Origin: Bryobacterales bacterium
GTDB lineage: Bacteria; Acidobacteriota; Terriglobia; Bryobacterales; Bryobacteraceae
Direction: 5' to 3'
Length of the DNA stretch: 21,746 nt
Assembly: GCA_025462985.1 (NCBI GenBank)
Contig: JAOAPP010000660.1
Location: forward strand, 1-21,746
Part shown: piece by piece, positions 1-8,904 of the stretch
Numbering within the stretch: the first letter of the stretch is position 1
Layout of the letters: the number at the start of each line of letters is the position of its first letter
Notes under the pieces: generated by a model
Told to the model about the DNA's origin: nothing
Databases searched by the model: none
Seen by the model: only the letters and a program-made list of their open reading frames with translations
Position numbers and translations under genes: made by a program

Positions 1-420
1 GCCGAGAACGCGGCGATCCGGGAGGGCGGCCACCCGCGCGAGGTGACCGAGCGCAACATCGTCGCGATCCGCCGGCAGATGAAGCGCATGGGCTGGTCGA
101 TCGACTGGTCGCGGGAGCTGTCGACGCACGAACCCGAGTACTACCGCTGGACGCAGTGGATCTTCCTGCAGCTGTTCGAGCGCGGCTTGGCCTACAAGCG
201 CGAGGCGCCGGTCAACTGGTGCCCGGTCGACCAGACGGTGCTCGCCAACGAGCAGGTCATCGACGGCCACTGCGAGCGCTGCGGCGCGCTGGTCGAGAGC
301 CGGGTCCTGGCGCAGTGGTACTTCAAGATCACGGACTACGCCCAGCGCCTGCTGGACGACATGGAGCTGCTGGAGGACTGGCCCGAGCGCGTGCTGGCGA
401 TGCAGCGCAACTGGATCGGC
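1..420. other. Segment with foreign codon usage inside leuS
   Basis: By hand count about 69% of bases are G or C, and 139 of 140 codons end in G or C. From about 421 the same reading frame continues at lower GC (62% in the next 120 bases, 53% in the following 60), with frequent GAA, AAA, GAT, ATT and GCT codons. The switch falls at the codons for the highly conserved NWIGRSEG motif. This suggests either an assembly join between two genomes or a recombination junction; the sequence alone cannot separate the two. Confidence 0.75.
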
Positions 421-2184
421 CGTTCGGAAGGCGCTGAAGTCGACTTTCAGCTGGACGGCGCTTCGGACCGGATTCGGGTATTCACGACGCGCATCGACAC
501 GATTTATGGCGCGACCTGCCTGATCATCGCGCCGGAGCACCCCCTTGTTGAACGCCTGGTCACGGACGAAGAAGAGCGCCTGAAAGTGAAAGAGATGATC
601 GATACAACGGCGCGCCAGGATCCAGGGAACGCGCAGAAACTGGGCCTGCCCACCGGTGGGTTCGCGATTCATCCCTTCAGCGGGGAAAAGGTGCCGATCT
701 GGATCGGGAACTTCGTCCTTATGAGTTATGGGACCGGAGCCATTATGGCGGTGCCGGCCCATGATGAGCGCGATTTCGAATTCTGCAAGAGCTACGGGAT
801 ACCGATCCAACCGGTGATCCGTCCGGCTGATGGAGAACTGACCGGTGCGGCTGATCTGCAGGAGCCATTTCTCGAAGACGGGATTCTCGAGAACTCGGGC
901 GAGTGGTCCGGGCTGCCGAGCGCGGAAGCACGCAAGAAGATGGCCGGATTTGCGGCCGCACACGGTTTTGGGAATGAGTCCATCACGTACCGGCTGAAGG
1001 ACTGGGGCATCTCGCGACAGCGATTCTGGGGCACGCCGATTCCGATGATCTACTGCCCGCAGTGCGGCATTGTGCCAGTCCCGGAGAATGAGCTGCCAGT
1101 GGTGCTGCCGAGCGACGTCAAGATCACGGGCAAGGGCCGTTCGCCGCTCGAATCAGTGGAGTCCTTCATCAACGTTCCTTGCCCCTCGTGCGGAACGCCC
1201 GGCCGGCGCGAAAGTGACACGATGGACACTTTCGTCGATTCGTCCTGGTACTTCTATCGGTACGCCGATCCTCATAACGGTAGCGCTCCGTTTGACCCGG
1301 AGACGATTGGGCGCTGGTTTCCGATCGATCAGTACATCGGGGGCGTGGAGCATGCCATCCTGCACCTGATTTATTCCCGATTCTGGACAAAGATGATGCG
1401 CGATTTGGGGCTCATCCAGAACTGCGAACCCACCAAGCGCCTGTTTACGCAAGGCATGGTGATCAAGGATGGGGCAAAGATGTCCAAGAATCTGGGGAAC
1501 GTGGTGTCTCCTGATGAGATGGTGGAGAAGTTCGGTGCGGATTCGGCCCGCTTGTATTCCCTGTTTGCTGCCCCCCCCGATCGGGATCTGGACTGGCAGG
1601 AAGAGGGCGTTTCTGGAATCAATCGCTTTCTGGCCCGCGTTTTTCGTTTTGTGACGCGGAATGCGGGAAACGACGGCAAAACGGAGATGCATGACGCAGA
1701 CCGGGCTGCATTTCGAAAATTGCACCAGAGTATCGGCAAGATCACCGAGGATTTCGACAACCGGTGGCATTTCAATACCTCTATCGCCGGTCTTATGGAA
1801 CTGCTGAATGAGCTGTGCACGCTGGAGCCCAGACTCTCGCCTGGGGCAATTCGCGAGGTGAGTCTGCGACTGACGCAGATGCTGGCTCCTTTTGCTCCTT
1901 ACACCGCACAGGAGCTTTGGGAGACGCTGGGGCAGGCGGGCCCGGTTTTTCGACAAAGCTGGCCGGCGTTCGACCCCGATCTCGCGAAAGAGGAGTCAGC
2001 CGAGATTCCAGTGCAGGTTAACGGCAAGCTGCGCGGTCACTTACGGGTTCCCTTTGGCACATCGCGGAAGGAACTGGAAGGACTGGCATCCGGTCTCGAT
2101 AAGGTGCAACCATTCGTTTCCGGCAAACAAATCGTGAAAGTTGTGGTGATTCCGGACAAACTCGTCAATATCGTCGTTAAATAG
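1..2184 (+). CDS. leuS: Leucyl-tRNA synthetase, 5' end missing
   Basis: This is a class I aminoacyl-tRNA synthetase that charges tRNA-Leu in the cytoplasm. The reading frame is open from base 1, giving 727 residues, so roughly the first 100 residues with the HIGH-type motif lie upstream of the window. Visible landmarks in order are zinc-ligand-like cysteines (NWCP, HCERCG), the conserved NWIGRSEG, the CP1 editing domain with TTRIDT and [10 protein letters not shown], a second CPQCG/CPSCG pair, DSSWYFYRY, and the catalytic KMSKN loop at 1477-1491. The C-terminal anticodon-binding domain and the small terminal domain (VQVNGKLRG) are intact. The oddity is codon use: of the first 140 codons only one ends in A or T, whereas about a quarter do so immediately afterwards. 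The family call is certain; whether the first 420 bases belong to the same genome is not. Confidence 0.97.
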   Translation, partial: AENAAIREGGHPREVTERNIVAIRRQMKRMGWSIDWSRELSTHEPEYYRWTQWIFLQLFERGLAYKREAPVNWCPVDQTVLANEQVIDGHCERCGALVESRVLAQWYFKITDYAQRLLDDMELLEDWPERVLAMQRNWIGRSEGAEVDFQLDGASDRIRVFTTRIDTIYGATCLIIAPEHPLVERLVTDEEERLKVKEMIDTTARQDPGNAQKLGLPTGGFAIHPFSGEKVPIWIGNFVLMSYGTGAIMAVPAHDERDFEFCKSYGIPIQPVIRPADGELTGAADLQEPFLEDGILENSGEWSGLPSAEARKKMAGFAAAHGFGNESITYRLKDWGISRQRFWGTPIPMIYCPQCGIVPVPENELPVVLPSDVKITGKGRSPLESVESFINVPCPSCGTPGRRESDTMDTFVDSSWYFYRYADPHNGSAPFDPETIGRWFPIDQYIGGVEHAILHLIYSRFWTKMMRDLGLIQNCEPTKRLFTQGMVIKDGAKMSKNLGNVVSPDEMVEKFGADSARLYSLFAAPPDRDLDWQEEGVSGINRFLARVFRFVTRNAGNDGKTEMHDADRAAFRKLHQSIGKITEDFDNRWHFNTSIAGLMELLNELCTLEPRLSPGAIREVSLRLTQMLAPFAPYTAQELWETLGQAGPVFRQSWPAFDPDLAKEESAEIPVQVNGKLRGHLRVPFGTSRKELEGLASGLDKVQPFVSGKQIVKVVVIPDKLVNIVVK

Positions 2185-2188
2185 GTTC

Positions 2189-2824
2189 ATGTACAAGCGG
2201 GCAGGGGCTGCGTGTTTCATTTTGGCAGGCTTAGCTTCAGCCAGCCAGGCGGCGGCGATTTTGGAAACGTTCACGGGCGTCGCCACCGAAGTATGGAGCG
2301 ATGGCAGTTGTGGAATCTTCGATGTTGCCGGCAACAACCCCAAAATCGGCGGCAATCTAACATTTAATCCAGATGATTTCACGCCGATACCCACTGCGCC
2401 GTGGGGATCGGCATATCTAACTGCCTACACAGGCGGCCCTGATTCCGTGCAGATGAAATTATCCGACTCCGGCGGAAGTGCGACCGTTGACGCTACGAGC
2501 GCACTGTTGTTGCTTTGCTCGGAGTGCAGGGATTCCTGGAGCTTGCTCCTTAGCTTCGATCATCTTTCGTTTTCGCTCCATCTGAACTCTCCGACTCCGA
2601 TCGTCTTCGCCCCTGGCGCTTCGGTATTCGATCTGGGCTATCCTTTGGACTCAGGATCGACGCTCTCAGGGTTGTTGAGCGATACGTCTCAGTCGTTGAG
2701 TTTTACCGTCACCCAAGCTTCCATTTCGCCGGAACCTTCAACGTTTGGCTCGCTTCTGGTGGCCTCCGGGATTGGGTGGCTGTGCTGGAGATTACGAAAT
2801 CCGGCTGCAGGTGCCGGGGCATAG
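2189..2824 (+). CDS. PEP-CTERM sorting-domain secreted protein
   Basis: The 211-residue product starts with a signal peptide (basic MYKR, a hydrophobic core, ASQAAA as likely cleavage region). It ends with a PEP-CTERM signal: PEP at residues 181-183, a hydrophobic stretch (LLVASGIGWLCW) and a basic tail (RLRN). Proteins of this type are exported, processed by an exosortase and typically attached to or released into extracellular polysaccharide. The body has no recognisable enzymatic motif; it is a beta-rich-looking sequence with a CSECRD pair of cysteines near the middle. The ATG lies 4 nt after the leuS stop, which suggests readthrough or translational coupling, an unusual partner for leuS. 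No exosortase gene is in the window. The sorting signal is clear; the function is unknown. Confidence 0.85.
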   Translation: MYKRAGAACFILAGLASASQAAAILETFTGVATEVWSDGSCGIFDVAGNNPKIGGNLTFNPDDFTPIPTAPWGSAYLTAYTGGPDSVQMKLSDSGGSATVDATSALLLLCSECRDSWSLLLSFDHLSFSLHLNSPTPIVFAPGASVFDLGYPLDSGSTLSGLLSDTSQSLSFTVTQASISPEPSTFGSLLVASGIGWLCWRLRNPAAGAGA

Positions 2825-2968
2825 TTCGTCTTCCTACGGTTTACGAATCCGAAAACACGGGTTGCGCGTCTATTACCTATAGCTCTCGGGGGAGCGGCTG
2901 ATCTGTTCGGCGCGCGTGAACGGATAGGGCGGCAACTGGTTTACTCTAAGGATTGAAGGCATCTAGTT

Positions 2969-3721
2969 TTGGCTAGTGAGACTGCGATTCGGGCGGAGTC
3001 CCTTGGGAAGTCCTACCGGTCGGGAGGGGCGGAAGTCGTAGTGTTTAACAATCTTTCGCTGCAGGTACCCAGAAACGAGCGCCTCGCTGTTATTGGCGAG
3101 TCGGGGTCGGGGAAATCTACGTTGCTCCATCTGCTGGGCGGACTCGAGAAGCCGTCTTCCGGTAAGGTGTTGTACGGCGACCGCGAACTTGAGTCACTAT
3201 CGGACCACGAGCTGGACAATTTCAGGAACCGGGAAATTGGCTACGTTTGGCAGAAACCATCGCTGCTTCCTGAGTTCACTGCATTAGAAAACGTGATGAT
3301 GCCGCTGCTGATCCGCGGCGTACGTCACTCCGAAGCGGCAAGAACGGCGCGGGCACGACTGGATGAAGTCGGGCTAAGCCACCGCGAAACACACCGTCCG
3401 GGCGAACTTTCGGGAGGCGAACAACAGCGAGTGAGTCTTGCCAGAGCACTTGCCGGGAAACCGAATGTGTTGTTGGCCGATGAGCCTACTGGGAGTCTGG
3501 ATTTCCGTACTGGAGAATCCATCGTCGCTCTATTAACAGAGCTTCATTCATTACACGAACTGACATCAGTTTTGGTGACGCACAATCTTTCTATTGCCAG
3601 TCGCTGCGATCGAGTTTTAGAGTTAAGAAAGGGCGGCCTCCAAACTCCATCAGATGTCGGAGTTCAGGTGGCCGGAGTTAAACAAGACGCAACCCGTCTT
3701 GACGGTGGCACTTATGTTTGA
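2969..3721 (+). CDS. LolD/MacB-type ABC transporter ATP-binding protein
   Basis: This 250-residue cytoplasmic ATPase has all ABC landmarks: Walker [10 protein letters not shown] (residues 43-51), a Q-loop in YVWQ, the signature LSGGEQQ (147-153), Walker B ending in D171-E172, and the H-loop histidine in LVTHN. Spacing and wording ([22 protein letters not shown]) place it with the LolD/MacB/FtsE group, which drives lipoprotein release or substrate extrusion with an FtsX-like permease. No permease gene is adjacent, so the partner must be elsewhere. The start is a TTG with AAGG 9 nt upstream. The last roughly 20 residues are an extra tail and overlap the clpC start by 8 nt, suggesting coupled translation. 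Substrate is unknown, so no gene symbol is given. Confidence 0.92.
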   Translation: MASETAIRAESLGKSYRSGGAEVVVFNNLSLQVPRNERLAVIGESGSGKSTLLHLLGGLEKPSSGKVLYGDRELESLSDHELDNFRNREIGYVWQKPSLLPEFTALENVMMPLLIRGVRHSEAARTARARLDEVGLSHRETHRPGELSGGEQQRVSLARALAGKPNVLLADEPTGSLDFRTGESIVALLTELHSLHELTSVLVTHNLSIASRCDRVLELRKGGLQTPSDVGVQVAGVKQDATRLDGGTYV

Positions 3722-6197
3722 ACGTTATACCGAGAAAGCGCGCCGAGTGATCTTCTTTGCAAGATACGAAGCGAGCCAGTTCGGCAGTCCTTACATCGAG
3801 ACTGAACATTTGTTGCTCGGTCTTCTTCGTGAGGACAAAGCGCTGGCGAATCGGTTCCTTCGCTCACATGCAGCGATCGAATCCATTCGAAAGCAGATAG
3901 AAGCGCACACGACGGTCCGGGAGAAAGTCTCGACGTCGGTCGACCTTCCTCTCAGCCATGAGTGTAAGCGTGTGCTCGCGTACGGAGCCGAAGAAGCAGA
4001 AAGGCTCAGCCACAAGCACATTGGGACTGAGCATCTGCTATTAGGTCTGCTGCGGGAAGAAAAAAGTTTTGCTGCCGAAATCCTCCATGAACGAGGCCTG
4101 CGGCTCTCCGCTGTACGCGAAGAGATTGCCCGGTCGGCTTCGGAAAAAACGAGTGCAAGCAGGCCGAAAGAAAGCTCGCTGCTGGCCGAATTCAGCCGCG
4201 ACCTGACACAGGCAGCAGTCGATGGAATGCTGGATCCACTCATCGGGCGCGACTCGGAAGTGGATCGAGTGGTTCAGATTCTCTGCCGCCGGACCAAGAA
4301 CAATCCGGTTCTAATCGGCGAACCGGGTGTTGGCAAGACGGCTATTGTGGAAGGCTTGGCGCAGAGGATCGCCGATGGCGACGTTCCGTCTTTCCTTTCG
4401 GACAAACGGATCCTGGCACTCGATCTTTCGCTGATCGTGGCTGGGACCAAATACCGCGGCCAGTTTGAAGAGCGCCTTAAGACCATCATGAAAGAGTTGA
4501 TGGAGAATCAGAACGCGATTATCTTCATTGACGAGCTGCATACACTGGTGGGCGCGGGTTCGGCTGAAGGTTCGCTCGATGCCGCCAACATTCTGAAACC
4601 TGCTTTGTCGCGGGGCGAAATCCAGTGCATCGGCGCGACCACTCCGGCAGAGTATCGCAAATCCATTGAGAAGGACCGATCGCTGGAACGCCGCTTCCAG
4701 GCAGTGAAGGTACCGCCTCCAAACGAGACCGATGCCATCCGCATTCTGTTCGGAATCAAGGAGCGCTACGAGAAGTTTCATGCGGTGGCCTATACCGATG
4801 AGGCGATCGAGACTGCCGTCTACACGTCCACCCGGTTCATTCCCGACCGCTTCCTGCCAGATAAGGCAATCGACCTGATCGATGAAGCAGGCGCGCGGGT
4901 CAAGTTGCGCCAGACGACGCTTCCATCGGAAGTAGCGGATATTCAAAAGCGCATCAAGTTCATCGTTCATCGCATGGAAAATGCGATTGCGAATCATGAG
5001 TTCGAGAAGGCGCGCTTCTACTCAGATGAAGAACGCAAGGAGCGCGAGAATCTCCGGGTGCTGCGCGAGAAATACAACCTGGACGATACGTCTACGGGCG
5101 TGGTTGCGAAGGACGATATCGAAGACGTGGTCGCTCGCTGGACCGGCGTGCCGATGACTTCCATCAAGGAAGAAGAAATCAACAAGCTTCTTCGGATTGA
5201 AGAAGAACTGCACAAGCGCGTCATCAGCCAGGAGAAGGCGATTTCGGCTTTGTCGCGAGCCATCCGGCGTTCGCGTGCTGGTTTGAAGTCTCCGAAACGG
5301 CCTTCGGGTTCGTTCCTCTTCCTCGGACCTACGGGTGTGGGTAAGACCGAAGTGGCCCGGGCACTCGCCGAATTTCTGTTCGGGAGCGAGAAGTCGCTGA
5401 TCCGCTTCGACATGTCGGAGTTCATGGAGAAGCATTCAATCTCGAAGCTGATCGGTTCGCCTCCCGGATACGTGGGTTATGAGGAGGGCGGGCAGCTCAC
5501 CGAACGCGTGAAGCGTGCTCCGTATTCGATCATCCTTCTGGATGAAATCGAGAAGGCACATCCGGATATCTACAACATCTTGCTGCAGGTGTTCGAGGAT
5601 GGCCAACTGACGGACGGCCTCGGCAATACGGTTGATTTCAAGAACACTATCATCATCATGACTTCGAATCTGGGAGCTCGATTCCTGGACAAGCGCGGTC
5701 AGATCGGGTTCTCGGCGCCGAACTTAACGGGAATTCCGCAGAAGATCGAAGATCAGGTGATGGGCGAAGTGAAGCGCGCCTTCAACCCCGAGTTCCTCAA
5801 TCGTTTGGATGAAGTGATTCTGTTCACTTCGCTGGTCGACGAGGACCTGATCAAGATTATCGATCTGCTGGTTGAACAGGTGAATGCGAACCTGGTGAGC
5901 AAACAGATTCGGATCAAGCTGGAGCCGGAGGCTGCGAAGTACATCCTGGACAAGACTTGCAGCGACCGCAGCTATGGCGCCAGACCGTTACGGCGGGCGC
6001 TTCAGAAGTACATCGAAGACCCGCTATCGGAAGCACTGATCCAGGGTTCTCTTCCTCGGCCTGCCGAACTGGTGGTCTACATGGGCGAGAACGGAATTTT
6101 CTGCCGACAAGTTGGCGATCTTGAAGGTCAGCCTGTTCCGGCGGGCGTCGGCGAAGAGCCTGCGCTTGGGGCCATCACACCGCTTTACATGTTCTGA
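3714..6197 (+). CDS. clpC: ClpC AAA+ unfoldase of the Clp protease
   Basis: The 827-residue product is a Hsp100/Clp ATPase that unfolds substrates and feeds them to ClpP. Domains in order are two Clp_N repeats ([20 protein letters not shown] and a second [12 protein letters not shown] copy), AAA D1 with Walker A GEPGVGKT (202-209) and Walker B IIFIDEL, a UVR-type linker ([18 protein letters not shown]) typical of ClpC's short M-domain, AAA D2 with GPTGVGKT (538-545) and [11 protein letters not shown], and the ClpP-docking loop IGF (664-666). A short C-terminal extension follows D2. The start was chosen at the ATG at 3714, where the family's N-terminus begins and GGTGG lies 5 nt upstream; an in-frame start at 3654 would add 20 unlike residues. 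No ctsR, mcsA, mcsB or clpP gene is nearby. Confidence 0.97.
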   Translation: MFERYTEKARRVIFFARYEASQFGSPYIETEHLLLGLLREDKALANRFLRSHAAIESIRKQIEAHTTVREKVSTSVDLPLSHECKRVLAYGAEEAERLSHKHIGTEHLLLGLLREEKSFAAEILHERGLRLSAVREEIARSASEKTSASRPKESSLLAEFSRDLTQAAVDGMLDPLIGRDSEVDRVVQILCRRTKNNPVLIGEPGVGKTAIVEGLAQRIADGDVPSFLSDKRILALDLSLIVAGTKYRGQFEERLKTIMKELMENQNAIIFIDELHTLVGAGSAEGSLDAANILKPALSRGEIQCIGATTPAEYRKSIEKDRSLERRFQAVKVPPPNETDAIRILFGIKERYEKFHAVAYTDEAIETAVYTSTRFIPDRFLPDKAIDLIDEAGARVKLRQTTLPSEVADIQKRIKFIVHRMENAIANHEFEKARFYSDEERKERENLRVLREKYNLDDTSTGVVAKDDIEDVVARWTGVPMTSIKEEEINKLLRIEEELHKRVISQEKAISALSRAIRRSRAGLKSPKRPSGSFLFLGPTGVGKTEVARALAEFLFGSEKSLIRFDMSEFMEKHSISKLIGSPPGYVGYEEGGQLTERVKRAPYSIILLDEIEKAHPDIYNILLQVFEDGQLTDGLGNTVDFKNTIIIMTSNLGARFLDKRGQIGFSAPNLTGIPQKIEDQVMGEVKRAFNPEFLNRLDEVILFTSLVDEDLIKIIDLLVEQVNANLVSKQIRIKLEPEAAKYILDKTCSDRSYGARPLRRALQKYIEDPLSEALIQGSLPRPAELVVYMGENGIFCRQVGDLEGQPVPAGVGEEPALGAITPLYMF

Positions 6198-6221
6198 TTA
6201 GAGCGCAGCGACAAAAAGCGC

Positions 6222-6247
6222 GGAGGCGGGGCGAAAGTCCCGCCTTC
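6222..6247. terminator. Bidirectional hairpin terminator between clpC and the YtkA-like gene
   Basis: An 11-bp stem (two G-T wobbles inside an otherwise perfect AGGCGGG/CCCGCCT core) is closed by a GAAA tetraloop at 6233-6236. It starts 24 nt after the clpC stop. Downstream on the plus strand is only a T-rich stretch. On the minus strand the stem is followed after four bases by TTTTT (complement of 6213-6217), so it is best formed as an intrinsic terminator for the convergent minus-strand gene and probably serves both. Confidence 0.75.
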
Positions 6248-6260
6248 TTGCTTTGGGGGC

Positions 6261-6647
6261 TTAATTTGGAATGCTGTACTCAATTGTCCGGGCGCTCTCC
6301 CGCTGATCGCGATGCACTTCCACAAGGACGCTCCACTGCCCTGCGGATGGAAAGACAGGTTTAGCCAGGTACACTCCCTGATCCACTGCCGGGGCCTTGA
6401 AGGTGACGGCCCTCTGATGATCTGCCGTTTCGATCTGGAGAGTCACCTTCGCGTCGACCAGAGGCTTGCCGAGCGAATCGCGCACCGTGATCTGAAATGG
6501 GATTTGCGCGCCAGTTTGCAGTCTTGCAGTGGGCTCGAAGCGGATATCGTAGTTTCCCTCCTGCAGCTCCTGGCGGCCTGATAGGCCAGCGGTCCCAAAC
6601 AGGCCCATGAGACCAAGTACGAGAACAAAGATCTTCACGCCCCTCAT
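6261..6647 (-). CDS. Secreted YtkA/FixH-like small beta-domain protein
   Basis: The 128-residue product has a clear signal peptide (MRGVKIFVLVLGLMGLFGTAG) and one immunoglobulin-like domain. The pattern GAQIPFQITVRDSLGKPLVDAKVTLQ, followed by a GVYLAKPVFPSAGQWSVLVEV block, matches the YtkA-like/FixH-like family of exported domains, which often sit near copper or cytochrome oxidase functions. No such partner is present here, so the role is open. There are no cysteines in the mature part and no obvious metal-ligand cluster. It is convergent with clpC and divergent from the dehydrogenase gene across only 33 bp. Confidence 0.7.
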   Translation of the reverse strand: MRGVKIFVLVLGLMGLFGTAGLSGRQELQEGNYDIRFEPTARLQTGAQIPFQITVRDSLGKPLVDAKVTLQIETADHQRAVTFKAPAVDQGVYLAKPVFPSAGQWSVLVEVHRDQRESARTIEYSIPN

Positions 6648-6666
6648 TTTACCTGTGGTCTACCGA

Positions 6667-6681
6667 TACAATCGTTCCGAA
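6667..6681 (+). promoter_or_regulatory. Candidate -10 element for a leaderless dehydrogenase mRNA
   Basis: TACAAT at 6667-6672 ends 8 nt before the ATG at 6681, so a transcript would start at or within a base or two of the start codon. No Shine-Dalgarno sequence is visible in the intervening bases. A good -35 match is lacking. This is a tentative reading. Confidence 0.35.
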
Positions 6682-7430
6682 TGAGCGACGTATTTCGGTT
6701 GGATGGACAAACTGCACTGATCACAGGGGGCGCGAGCGGGATTGGCGAAGCGACCGCCCGGCTATTTGCAGAGGCTGGTGCAAAGGTCGTTATTGTCGAT
6801 GTGGACGAAGCGCGGGCCAAAGCGTGCGCGGCTTCGCTTCCGGAGGCGGTCAGTTTCGGATGCGATATTACGGACGAAAGTCAGGTGGCCCGGCTCTTCG
6901 CGTCTATTCAAACGCTGAACATTCTGGTGAACTGCGCTGGGATTGGCCTGGTCGGCAATGTAGAGGAAACGGCGGCTGCCGATTTCCAACGCCTGTTTCG
7001 GGTGAACGTGGACGGTACCTATCTGATGACGAAAGCGGCCCTTCCTTTGTTAAGGAAAGCTCATGGGAACGTGCTTAATATTGGCTCGGTGGCGGGTTTG
7101 GTGGGTGTGAAGCGGCGGTTTGCGTATTGCGCCACCAAAGGCGCCGTGATCGCGATGACGCGGCAACTGGCCGTAGATTATCCAACGGAAATCCGGGCCA
7201 ACTGTATTGCGCCTGGGACGGTAGACAGCCCTTTCGTGGAAGGCTATCTGGAAAAGTATCACAGCCATGAGAAAGAAAAGGTCCGCGCGGAACTCAATCA
7301 GAGACAGCCTATCGGTCGGTTAGGTCGGCCGGATGAAATTGCAAAACTGGCCCTTTATATTTGTTCTCCGGCTGCGGAGTTCATGAACGGCTCGATTGTG
7401 ACCCTGGATGGCGGCTGGACAGCGGCCTAA
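6681..7430 (+). CDS. SDR-family NAD(P)-dependent oxidoreductase
   Basis: A classical short-chain dehydrogenase of 249 residues. It has the nucleotide-binding TGGASGIGE (from residue 15), NCAG after beta-4, and a catalytic triad of Ser136 (NIGS), Tyr149 and Lys153 (YCATK). An Asp-containing end of beta-2 (IVDVDE) suggests NAD over NADP. The C-terminal block APGTVDSPF and the QPIGRLGRPDEIA/DGGW ending resemble the group that contains BDH2-like hydroxybutyrate dehydrogenases and 2-keto-3-deoxy-L-fuconate or L-fucose dehydrogenases. The substrate cannot be assigned because no sugar-catabolic genes are next to it. The start is supported by length and by the intergenic gap of 33 bp to the divergent gene. 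Confidence 0.93.
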   Translation: MSDVFRLDGQTALITGGASGIGEATARLFAEAGAKVVIVDVDEARAKACAASLPEAVSFGCDITDESQVARLFASIQTLNILVNCAGIGLVGNVEETAAADFQRLFRVNVDGTYLMTKAALPLLRKAHGNVLNIGSVAGLVGVKRRFAYCATKGAVIAMTRQLAVDYPTEIRANCIAPGTVDSPFVEGYLEKYHSHEKEKVRAELNQRQPIGRLGRPDEIAKLALYICSPAAEFMNGSIVTLDGGWTAA

Positions 7431-7496
7431 GGGGTCCTGGCAGCAAGCAAGCCTGGAATTCTTACCCGAAACGTAAGCCACAAGGTATGTTTTGCA

Positions 7497-7525
7497 TTGA
7501 CGGAATTAGATGGACTACTTAGGAT
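7497..7525 (+). promoter_or_regulatory. Candidate sigma-70-type promoter for the transpeptidase gene
   Basis: TTGACG (7497-7502) and TAGGAT (7520-7525) are separated by 17 bp, in the 218-bp gap before the transpeptidase. This would give a leader of about 115 nt. Within that leader a GTTGAC/GTCAAC inverted repeat (7546-7551 and 7568-7573) is visible. The -10 is imperfect (4 of 6 matches), so this is a suggestion only. Confidence 0.35.
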
Positions 7526-7648
7526 ATAAGTAATCCTCATGCCGGGTTGACCGGCCGGATCCTGAACGTCAACAGGGAATTTTTAAAGTCGAGAGTTAAG
7601 AATAGCTTTGTCAATGGACATCTTGCATCGAAGTAACGAGGCCGAGCG

Positions 7649-8872
7649 GTGACCCTCCACTCGTTGAGAAGCGCGATCTGCCTTGGCGTTTTAGCCTTGC
7701 TGATGCCGTTTGGCACTGATGCAGCGACCGCGGCAGCGCCGGCAAAGAGGGCGAGGCACAGGCGCAGAACGCGCGTAGCACGGACGACGACCCAGGCGGG
7801 TGTTATCCACAGCGACACACCGGCCAAAATGAGGGTGGCAGTTGCGAAGCGCCGGCGTGGCCGGAAGGTTTTCTTCAATCCATGGACGGAGCCGACCTAT
7901 ACGGACTCCACCGTTGGGGACAATGTCGACGGTGAAGATCTGGTGGTCCGGAAGGCTGCAATAGATGCGCTCGGACCATACAACGGAACTGTCGTGGTTT
8001 CGGACCCGAACTCGGGCCGAATCCTGAGCATTGTGAATCAGAAGCTGGCGCTTAAGGGCGCTTTCCAGCCGTGCTCCACAGTAAAGGTCGTGGTTTCCCT
8101 GGCTTCGTTGAGCGAAGGAATCGTCAATCCCGAGGCCTCGCTTCGAATCACGCGGCGGAACACGATGGATATGACCAAGGCTCTGGCGTTGTCCAACAAC
8201 CTATACTTTGCGCGTCTCGGGCAGCAGCTCGGCTTCGAACGCGTCGAGAAATATGGGAAGCTTTTCGGTCTCGGCGAAAAAGCCGGGCTGGACATTCCGG
8301 GAGAAGAGGCCGGTTATCTTACCTCTGAAGCTCCGCAGACCGGAGTGGGCATGATGACGAGCTTCGGCGACGGCATCCGACTCACTCCATTGGAGCTGAG
8401 CAGCATCATCGGTTCGGTGGCGAACGGCGGAACGCTGTACTACCTGCAATATCCGAGGACTCAGGCGGAGATAGACAAGTTTGTTCCCCGCATCAAGCGC
8501 ACGCTGGAGATAGGCAATCTGGTCGGCAACATCAGGCAGGGTATGATGGGCGCGGTTGAATATGGGACCGCTCGCCGGGCCAACTTCAATTCGGATCAAG
8601 TGATCTACGGCAAGACGGGGACGTGCACGGACACAGCACAGCCCGGGGTTCACCTCGGCTGGTTTGGCTCTTTCAACGACGTCGGGAAGAACAAGGTGGC
8701 GGTTGTTGTCCTCCTCACGGGCGGCCGGGGGATCAGCGGGCCGATCGCGTCGGGAATCGCCGGCAACGTGTACCATAACCTGTCGGCCTCGCACTACTTC
8801 AGTCCTGACGGAACGAGTCAGCCGGAACTGCCAGTGACGCCGGTAGCTCTTCAGAGCTCCCTCCTGCAGTAA
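7649..8872 (+). CDS. Compact penicillin-binding transpeptidase-like protein
   Basis: The 407-residue protein is exported (hydrophobic residues about 11-30) and carries one transpeptidase fold. Active-site motifs are Ser143-T-V-Lys146 (SxxK), Ser182-N-N (SxN) and Lys322-T-G (KTG). The GLDIPGE and RLTPLELSSIIGSVANGG blocks are those of PBP2/FtsI-type class B enzymes, which cross-link peptidoglycan. The usual pedestal/dimerisation domain is missing. Instead residues about 30-75 form an Arg/Lys-rich linker (KRARHRRRTR, AKRRRGRK). The mature part has only two cysteines, Cys142 just before the nucleophile and Cys326 just after KTG-T. The GTG start has GAGG 7 nt upstream. A beta-lactamase-like role cannot be excluded, but the class B PBP blocks favour a transpeptidase. 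Confidence 0.85.
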   Translation: MTLHSLRSAICLGVLALLMPFGTDAATAAAPAKRARHRRRTRVARTTTQAGVIHSDTPAKMRVAVAKRRRGRKVFFNPWTEPTYTDSTVGDNVDGEDLVVRKAAIDALGPYNGTVVVSDPNSGRILSIVNQKLALKGAFQPCSTVKVVVSLASLSEGIVNPEASLRITRRNTMDMTKALALSNNLYFARLGQQLGFERVEKYGKLFGLGEKAGLDIPGEEAGYLTSEAPQTGVGMMTSFGDGIRLTPLELSSIIGSVANGGTLYYLQYPRTQAEIDKFVPRIKRTLEIGNLVGNIRQGMMGAVEYGTARRANFNSDQVIYGKTGTCTDTAQPGVHLGWFGSFNDVGKNKVAVVVLLTGGRGISGPIASGIAGNVYHNLSASHYFSPDGTSQPELPVTPVALQSSLLQ

Positions 8873-8904
8873 GGGGCCTCGAAAATGAAAGCCGGCCGAG
8901 ACGA

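Noticed and set aside
1153..1956. 267-residue open frame on the minus strand inside leuS
   Set aside because: It lies fully antisense to conserved LeuRS sequence, has no recognisable domain or ribosome site, and is explained by high-GC codon bias.
7546..7573. GTTGAC/GTCAAC inverted repeat as an attenuator
   Set aside because: The 6-bp stem has a 16-base loop and the T5 run comes only after several other bases, too weak to call.
7537..7878. Small membrane-like minus-strand gene upstream of the transpeptidase
   Set aside because: Its hydrophobic stretch is just the reverse complement of the transpeptidase signal peptide and basic linker.
7649..8872. Calling the compact PBP a class A beta-lactamase because of its cysteine pair
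   Set aside because: It has SNN rather than SDN, and the GLDIPGE and LTPLELSS blocks belong to PBP2/FtsI-type transpeptidases; only the cysteine placement is shared.
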